Shown in pieces: positions 58,859 through 64,000 of a stretch of DNA of 64,000 nt (the first letter of the stretch is position 1; every line of letters starts with the position of its first letter). The DNA is from CAVYXF01 sp963772335 (GTDB lineage Bacteria; Pseudomonadota; Alphaproteobacteria; Rhizobiales; Rhodomicrobiaceae). The position numbers were made by a program, and so were the translations under genes. Location: the NCBI GenBank assembly GCA_963772335.1, contig CAVYXF010000007.1, positions 62,001 to 126,000 on the forward strand, in the 5' to 3' direction. The notes below the pieces were generated by a model. The model ran no database searches. It saw only the letters and a list, made by a program, of their open reading frames with translations, and had not been told where the DNA came from.

Positions 58859-60353
58859 TCACTCCTTCTTCTCGAACGGCCAGGGATTGGCGGCCTCCCA
58901 GCCTTCGATGCGCGCATCGGGCGCGACAGTGCTAAGGATGTCGGCGATCGAGACGATCTCCTCCGCATGGCCGCCGAGCTGCTGATAGAGCGTGGTCGGC
59001 AGCGTGAACTCCATCGGCGCGACGATCGCGGGCGTGGGGACATAGCCGAACGCGTTCTTTGGCAGGCGCGTGACATCGACCATCACCGTGATGCCTCCGC
59101 CCGGCCAGTGATAGACCGGCGCGCCGCCCATGGTGACGCGCGTCTCCCCCTTCGCGACCGAGCGGGTGAGCAGGATCGGATTTTCGGTGACGCCCGCTCT
59201 GAGCGAGCCGCCCGCGCCCGCCATGAACAGCACAGTGCAAAACGATGGCTCGCAATTCTCCCCAATCCGGGAGACGACCTGTGCGACAGCGGCCGGCATT
59301 TCGGCTGGGGTAGGGCGCAAGGCCTCATCCAGAACGACGTAAAGGGCATCCTCGCCGGTCGTCGAGGTGAGCAGCAGGCGCATGCCTGGCCAGGCGATGG
59401 CGGGGTCGATCCTGTGAATGATGGCGAGCGGATCGGTGATGTCGGTGCCGCCCCAGCCAAGGCCGGGGTTTGCCACTTGGAAATAGCGCCCCGGCGTCGA
59501 TTTGCGCCCGCGCACCCGCACGCCCGCCGGGCGCATCCCCAGCACGCGGCCGGCCTGATGCTCGGTCAAGACGCCGGTAATGTGGTCATCGACCACGATC
59601 ACCTCGTCGACTTGCCCGAACCATTGCCTGGCGAAAATGCCGATGGTCGCCGACCCGCAGCCCACCCTCATGCGCTCCTCGGGGCGGCCGTCGACCAGCG
59701 GCGGCATGGCCCGCCTGGACAAGCACGGTGTGGCCGCCCTCGATGCTCATCTCCACCGCCTCGCCTGAGCACAGCTTCAGCAGCGTGTCGCAGGTGACGG
59801 TGCCTTCCCGTTTTGACCCGCCGGTCAGATGCCGCACCCCGCCAATTGAGAGCATCTGCGAGCCATATTCGGCGGTGGTCACATGCCCGACCTGCTCGCC
59901 CTCGGCGCGCACGGCTGCGGTTTCCGGGCCGAGATGGCGGTCGGTGTCGATCTTCACCTTCACGCCGCAATAGGAGAAGATGCCCTCGGTCACGACGGTG
60001 ACGGTCTCGACGCCCTCATGCTCGGCCGAGACGATCAGCGGCGCCGGCTTGTAGTCGGGATAGGTGGTGCCGGCGCCGACGCCCGTGACGAAGGTACGGC
60101 CCGGCTCGAGCACGTGGCCGTCCCAGTCGCCGCGCGCGAATTCGACCAGCGGCCGGCCTTCGGCTACCGCGCGGTCCAGCAGCACCACCGGATCGAGGCG
60201 GATGAGAAAGCCGTCCTTGTTGGCGTAGCGCGAGCAGGCCCCGGCGCGCCCCGGACGGATGCGGCACAAAACCGGGCAGGCATCGCAGCGGACGATGCCG
60301 TCCTCCTCGGCCGCGCCGAACTTTCTGGACCGCTCCTCGATCAGTGCGCTCAC
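58859..60353 (-). pseudogene. 6-hydroxynicotinate reductase-like protein, split by a frameshift
   Basis: Two frames together make one protein of about 497 residues. The first (GTG at 60353, to about 59712) has the iron-sulfur motif VRCDACPVLCRIRPGRAGAC with a conserved RY, then EGIFSYCGVKVKIDTDRHLG, VTCDTLLKLCSGEAVEMSIE and ends ...HTVLVQA. The second starts AMPPLVDGRPEERMRVGCGS and ends at 58859, including AIIHRIDPAIAWPGMRLLLT and the MGGAPVYHWPGGGITVMVDV segment. One extra C in the plus-strand CCC at 59710-59712 separates them. The family reduces 6-hydroxynicotinate to the tetrahydro-oxo form. The start overlaps the upstream stop (GTGA). Confidence 0.75.
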
Positions 60354-63124
60354 GCGTTCACTCCGGCATCGCGCAAAGCCTCCCAAAGCCGGTGCGGAAG
60401 CACGGGCACACGGCGCATCGTGACGCCGGTTGCGTGCCGAATCGCGCTGAGGATTGCCGGCGCAGTGGCGATGAGCGCCGGCTCGCCGACCCCCTTGGCG
60501 CCGTAGGGACCTTCCGGCGTGGCGTCCTCGATCAGGTGGATGGTGATCTTGGGCATGTCGCCGACCGTGGGGATCAGATAATCGTGCAGGTTCTCGGTGC
60601 GGCCAGGGATGAACTCCTCCATCAGCGCAAGACCCAGCCCTTGCGCGATGCCGCCATGGATCTGCCCCTCGACCAATGTCGGGTTAATGGCGCGCCCGAC
60701 ATCGTGGGCGGCGGCGATCTCCAGCACCTTTACCGTGCCGAGCCGCAGATCCACCTCCACTTCGGCGAGCTGCGCAGCAAAGCCATAGGCGACATAGGGA
60801 ACGCCTTGGCCTTTCTCATCGAGCGCGGTAGTCGGCGGATCGTAAAAGCCCTCACCCGAGAGCACGACGCTGGCGTCATTCGCCTCCAAGCTGCCGAGAT
60901 CGACGGTGCGCCGTGCACGCCCTTCGGTGATGGTCAACTGGCCGCCGTTCAGGGCAAGGGCGGCCTCCGGGCCGACATTGGCGAGGCTCAGGATTTTGCG
61001 GCGCAAATCCTCGCCCGCAAGCCGCGCCGCGTTGCCGGAGACGAGCGTCTGGCGCGAGGCGGAGGTCTTGCCGGCGTCGTAGGTCAGATCGGTATCGCCG
61101 ATCACCTGACGGAACGCCTCCGCCGGCAGGCCGAGCGCATCGGCGCAGATCTGCAGGAGGACGGTGGTCGAGCCCTGGCCGATATCGACAGCGCCGTTGT
61201 AGAGCGTCAGCCGGCCATCGCTTCCAAGCGTCAGCCGCATGCGCGAGGGGTTGGGAACGGAGGTATTGCCGATGCCATACCACATGCAGGCGACGCCGAC
61301 GCCACGCCGCGTGTAGTGCAAGTTGGCGTTATGGATCGCGGCGCGCACCAGCATGGCATCGTAATCGCCCTTCAGCGCGTCGAGGCATTGCGGCAGCCCC
61401 GCCGAGGCGTCGAGCACCTGGCCGCAGGGCGTCGCGTCGCCATGACCCAGCGCATTCAGCCGGCGGAACAGCCAGCGGTCCATGCCGAGCTCCTCGGCGA
61501 GGTCGTCCATCAGCGTCTCGCCGGCAATCGCCGCCTGCGGGATGCCGAAACCGCGAAATGCACCCGACGGCGTGTCATTGGTGTAGATGGCGCGGACGCG
61601 GTTCAGCACATTCGGCACGCGGTAGGGGCCGCTGCCATGCACCGGTACGCGGCCGGCAACGGTCGGCCCCCAGGAGGCATAAGCGCCGGTGTTGAAGTCG
61701 CCCTGCATTTCAAAGGCGGTGAGACGCCCCTGTTTGTCGGCGGAGGCCTTCGCCCAAATGCTTGCCGGGTGGCGCTTGGTGGTCGAGGCCATCAACTCAA
61801 TACGCGAATAGACAATCCGCACCGGCCGCTTGGTGATCCATGCCGCCACAGCAAGCAGCGGCTGCACCGAGACGTCCAGCTTGCCGCCGAAGCCACCGCC
61901 GCAGGCGGTCGGGCGAATGCGCACGGCCGTCTCGGGAATGCCCAGCACGCGGGCGACTTCCTCGCGGTCCATGTAGGGTGCCTGCGTGCAGGCGCTCACC
62001 TCGATGCGATCGCCGACGCGCACGGCGTAGCCTGCCTCCGGCTCGATATAAGCGTGCTCGACGAAGGCGGTCTCGAACTGCCCGTCCGCGGTCACGGCGC
62101 TGAGGCGATGGCCCTTGGCGACATCGCCGCTCTCCAGCATGCCGCTGGTCAGGATATTGCCGGGAGCATTGGCGTGGACCAGGGGCGCATCTTCCGCGAT
62201 GGCCGCGGCCACGCCGCTCACCGGCTGCTCGGGATGCCACCGGATCGGCAGATCGGCATCCGCCAGCGAGAATACCGCCTCCCGGCTGCCGACGAGCGCG
62301 ATCACCGCCTCGCCGCGAAAGCGCACCGATCCAGCGGCCAGCACCGGCTGATCCTTCATGCCGGGGAAGATGCCGAAACTGTTCTCGCCGGGAACATCCC
62401 GGCCGGTGAGGATCGCCGCAAGCCCGGGATGGGCTGCCTTGACCGCATCGAGATCACCGAGGGTGAAGCGGGCTCGAGCATGGGGCGAGCGGACCACACG
62501 CATCCAGAGGCTGTTCACGGGCGCTTCGTCGGCGCCGAAGCGGTCGGTGCCGCACACTTTCGCCATGCCGTCGGCACGGGCCATTCGGGCGCCGACGGCC
62601 GCGCCCGGCTCCGCGAGCTCGGCCTCAAGCGGCATTTCCGACGCCGCATCCATCACCGCCTCGACGATCTTGTGATAGCCGGTGCAGCGGCAGAGCACGC
62701 CGCCGATCGTGTCCTCCACCATCTTGCGGCTGGGGAGATCGTTGCGCATCAGGAGGTCTGCGGCGGCCATGATCATGCCGGGCGTGCAGATGCCGCATTG
62801 CGCCGCGCCATGAGCGAGAAAGGCATTCTGCAGCCGGCTGACGATGCTATCCGGTGCGTCATATTCGATGGTGATGATGTCCCCGCCATCGGCCTGCGCC
62901 GTGGCGACCAGGCAGGCGCAGACCTGCCGGCCGTCGAGCAGCACCGTGCAGGCGCCGCAATCGCCGGCATCGCAGCCGATCTTGGTGCCGGTGAGCCCGA
63001 GCCGGTCGCGCAGGGTCTCGGCGAGCGGGGCGAAGGGCGGCGTGTTCAGAGTGCGATGCGCGCCGTTGACCGTCAGGCTGACGGTAATCTCGCCGGGGCG
63101 GGGAGAGGCGGCGCGGGGCGGCAT
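60350..63124 (-). CDS. molybdenum hydroxylase, fused 2Fe-2S and molybdopterin subunit
   Basis: 924 residues. Residues 1-160 form the small CoxS-type domain: plant-type 2Fe-2S cysteines C51, C56, C59, C71 and second cluster C110, C113, C145, C147 (CGICTPG ... CRCTGY). Residues about 175-924 are the molybdopterin domain: GGGFGGKLDVSVQPLLAVAA, GAFRGFGIPQAAIAGETLMD, VDIGQGSTTVLLQICADALG and GAKGVGEP with the catalytic Glu at about 881. Fusion of small and large subunits is unusual compared with separate coxS/coxL genes. Likely hydroxylates an N-heterocycle. ATG at 63124 overlaps the FAD-subunit stop (ATGA). Confidence 0.94.
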   Translation of the reverse strand: MPPRAASPRPGEITVSLTVNGAHRTLNTPPFAPLAETLRDRLGLTGTKIGCDAGDCGACTVLLDGRQVCACLVATAQADGGDIITIEYDAPDSIVSRLQNAFLAHGAAQCGICTPGMIMAAADLLMRNDLPSRKMVEDTIGGVLCRCTGYHKIVEAVMDAASEMPLEAELAEPGAAVGARMARADGMAKVCGTDRFGADEAPVNSLWMRVVRSPHARARFTLGDLDAVKAAHPGLAAILTGRDVPGENSFGIFPGMKDQPVLAAGSVRFRGEAVIALVGSREAVFSLADADLPIRWHPEQPVSGVAAAIAEDAPLVHANAPGNILTSGMLESGDVAKGHRLSAVTADGQFETAFVEHAYIEPEAGYAVRVGDRIEVSACTQAPYMDREEVARVLGIPETAVRIRPTACGGGFGGKLDVSVQPLLAVAAWITKRPVRIVYSRIELMASTTKRHPASIWAKASADKQGRLTAFEMQGDFNTGAYASWGPTVAGRVPVHGSGPYRVPNVLNRVRAIYTNDTPSGAFRGFGIPQAAIAGETLMDDLAEELGMDRWLFRRLNALGHGDATPCGQVLDASAGLPQCLDALKGDYDAMLVRAAIHNANLHYTRRGVGVACMWYGIGNTSVPNPSRMRLTLGSDGRLTLYNGAVDIGQGSTTVLLQICADALGLPAEAFRQVIGDTDLTYDAGKTSASRQTLVSGNAARLAGEDLRRKILSLANVGPEAALALNGGQLTITEGRARRTVDLGSLEANDASVVLSGEGFYDPPTTALDEKGQGVPYVAYGFAAQLAEVEVDLRLGTVKVLEIAAAHDVGRAINPTLVEGQIHGGIAQGLGLALMEEFIPGRTENLHDYLIPTVGDMPKITIHLIEDATPEGPYGAKGVGEPALIATAPAILSAIRHATGVTMRRVPVLPHRLWEALRDAGVNA

Positions 63125-63990
63125 CAGGCGACCTGCCTTTCCGGCGCATCGGTAAGGCTGCCGATCAGCTCGCGGACCAGAGCGAGCGCCGCCGCCCGGC
63201 GGTAATCGGCACTGGCACGCACATCGTCGATCGGCGCGAGGTGGGCGAGATGCGCCTCCCCGATGATCTCCTCCACCTCCGTTATCGGCTGGCCGATCAG
63301 CGCGGTCTCCAGTGCGCAGAGCCGTTGCGGCACCGCCGAGCAGGCGCCAACCGCGATACGCGCATCCCGGATCAGTGCGCCATCAACGGCAATCACGCCC
63401 GCCACCATCGCGATGGAGATGACGAGATAGGCCCGGGCGCCGAGCTTGAGGAAATCGCTGCGGGCGCCTCTCAGCTTCGGGACGGTCAGCGCTGTGACGA
63501 TCTCGTCGCTCCGGCAGGCAGTCTGGCGATATCCGGTGATGAATTCGGTCATGGGCAGTTTACGGATGCCGCCGTCGCGGCTCGCCAGTTCCACCTCGGC
63601 GTTCAGCGCCAGAAGGTTGGGGATGCCGTCGCCGGCAGGCGAGGCGGTGCAGATGTTGCCGACCAGCGTGCCCCGGTTCTGCACCTGCGCGCCACCGATC
63701 TGGAGCGCCGCGCGCTTATAGCCGTCGAACAGCGGCGGCAAGCTTGCCTCGGCGAGCGCGCTCCATGTCACCATAGAGCCAAAACGGAAAGCTTCGCGCA
63801 TCTCCTCGATCCGCTCCAGATCCTCGACAATGCTGATGTCGAGGATGTCGGTCTGGCGGAAATCCCCCCAGCCGGCGCGGGACGCGCGCGCGGGATAGAC
63901 GTCCGTTCCGCCGGCCAGCACCATCACCTCCTCGCAGGCCCGGATGTCCAGCGCCTCGGCAAGGCTGGAGGGGCGGAAATAGCGCGTCAT
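63124..63990 (-). CDS. molybdenum hydroxylase FAD-binding subunit (CoxM/CutM type)
   Basis: 288 residues. YFRPSSLAEALDIRACEEVM, LAGGTDVYPARASRAGWGDF, ALQIGGAQVQNRGTLVGNIC and TASPAGDGIPNLLALNAEVE form the FAD-binding domain, and the CO_deh_flav_C part follows from LTVPKLRGARSDFLKLGARA. It passes electrons from the molybdenum and iron-sulfur sites to an acceptor. First gene of the visible operon; its upstream promoter lies at the window edge and cannot be assessed. Confidence 0.93.
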   Translation of the reverse strand: MTRYFRPSSLAEALDIRACEEVMVLAGGTDVYPARASRAGWGDFRQTDILDISIVEDLERIEEMREAFRFGSMVTWSALAEASLPPLFDGYKRAALQIGGAQVQNRGTLVGNICTASPAGDGIPNLLALNAEVELASRDGGIRKLPMTEFITGYRQTACRSDEIVTALTVPKLRGARSDFLKLGARAYLVISIAMVAGVIAVDGALIRDARIAVGACSAVPQRLCALETALIGQPITEVEEIIGEAHLAHLAPIDDVRASADYRRAAALALVRELIGSLTDAPERQVA

Positions 63991-64000
63991 GGCGTCGCCT

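Noticed and set aside
60344..63205. A very long open frame (about 950 codons) on the plus strand
   Set aside because: It is antisense to the molybdenum hydroxylase gene, has no family features and is a by-product of GC-rich codon use.
1..64000. CRISPR arrays, tRNA or rRNA genes, integrases, transposases
   Set aside because: No regularly spaced direct repeats, no tRNA-like cloverleaf with a GGTTCGAATCC-type arm, and no recombinase domain were found in any frame.

Overview
The window is high-GC chromosomal DNA from an alphaproteobacterium, most likely of the order Hyphomicrobiales (Rhizobiales). The main evidence is a complete PhyR-NepR-EcfG general stress locus with GGAAC...GTT promoters, an Irr/ICE-like iron box, a usg-type small gene, ExoD, a CioAB-type bd oxidase, and the leuB/leuD/asd set on one strand. 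No rRNA, tRNA, CRISPR array, integrase or transposase was recognised.

Layout. 1-2867 (minus): a TRAP transporter operon headed by its GntR/FadR-type regulator, with a FadR-like operator TGGTCTGACCA in front. 3115-8340: a coiled-coil protein, asd, a divergent cupredoxin-FTR1 iron uptake pair behind an ICE-like box, an unrecognised protein and leuB. 8645-13799: a copper-storage four-helix protein, a catabolic trio (PDC-hydrolase-like amidohydrolase, FMN alpha-hydroxy acid oxidase, RraA-like aldolase), leuD, a MarC membrane protein and a disordered acidic protein. 13967-19694: the general stress island, holding csbD, phyR, nepR-ecfG, a KGG-repeat protein, DUF1328-yihY, two small membrane proteins and a lone receiver. 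Several carry recognisable EcfG promoters, and one of these drives a candidate small RNA. 19762-23173: a frameshifted xdhC-like gene and the bd oxidase. 23414-28649: a TetR-RND efflux operon with two matching operators. 28884-38268: envelope genes (unknown polytopic protein, acyltransferase-SGNH, ExoD, lipid A-type acyltransferase), a CaiB-type CoA transferase, a PNPOx-like protein, and an AarF/UbiB kinase translationally coupled to a secreted Kazal-domain protein.

38269-40357 is gene-poor and repeat-rich, with an AT-rich two-gene insert (small membrane protein plus ribbon-helix-helix protein). 40358-42440 is a stress-type DUF2231/sorbosone dehydrogenase operon. 42649-54895 holds PepF, a degenerate NtrC-like regulator, an L,D-transpeptidase, a DUF882 protein, NfeD-stomatin, ferrochelatase and a GT2 glycosyltransferase. 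55068-57358 has a usg gene and decaying genes. 57392-63990 is a tightly coupled five-gene minus-strand operon: molybdenum hydroxylase FAD subunit, fused 2Fe-2S/molybdopterin subunit, 6-hydroxynicotinate reductase-like protein, UPF0280 and PF06684 protein. It is probably a reductive N-heterocycle (nicotinate-like) degradation pathway and is the most attractive metabolic system here.

Five genes (xdhC-like, two DUF1801, a histidine kinase remnant, the hydroxynicotinate reductase-like gene) are each broken so that deleting a single base restores the frame. The pattern suggests assembly error in at least some of them, but the sequence alone cannot decide.
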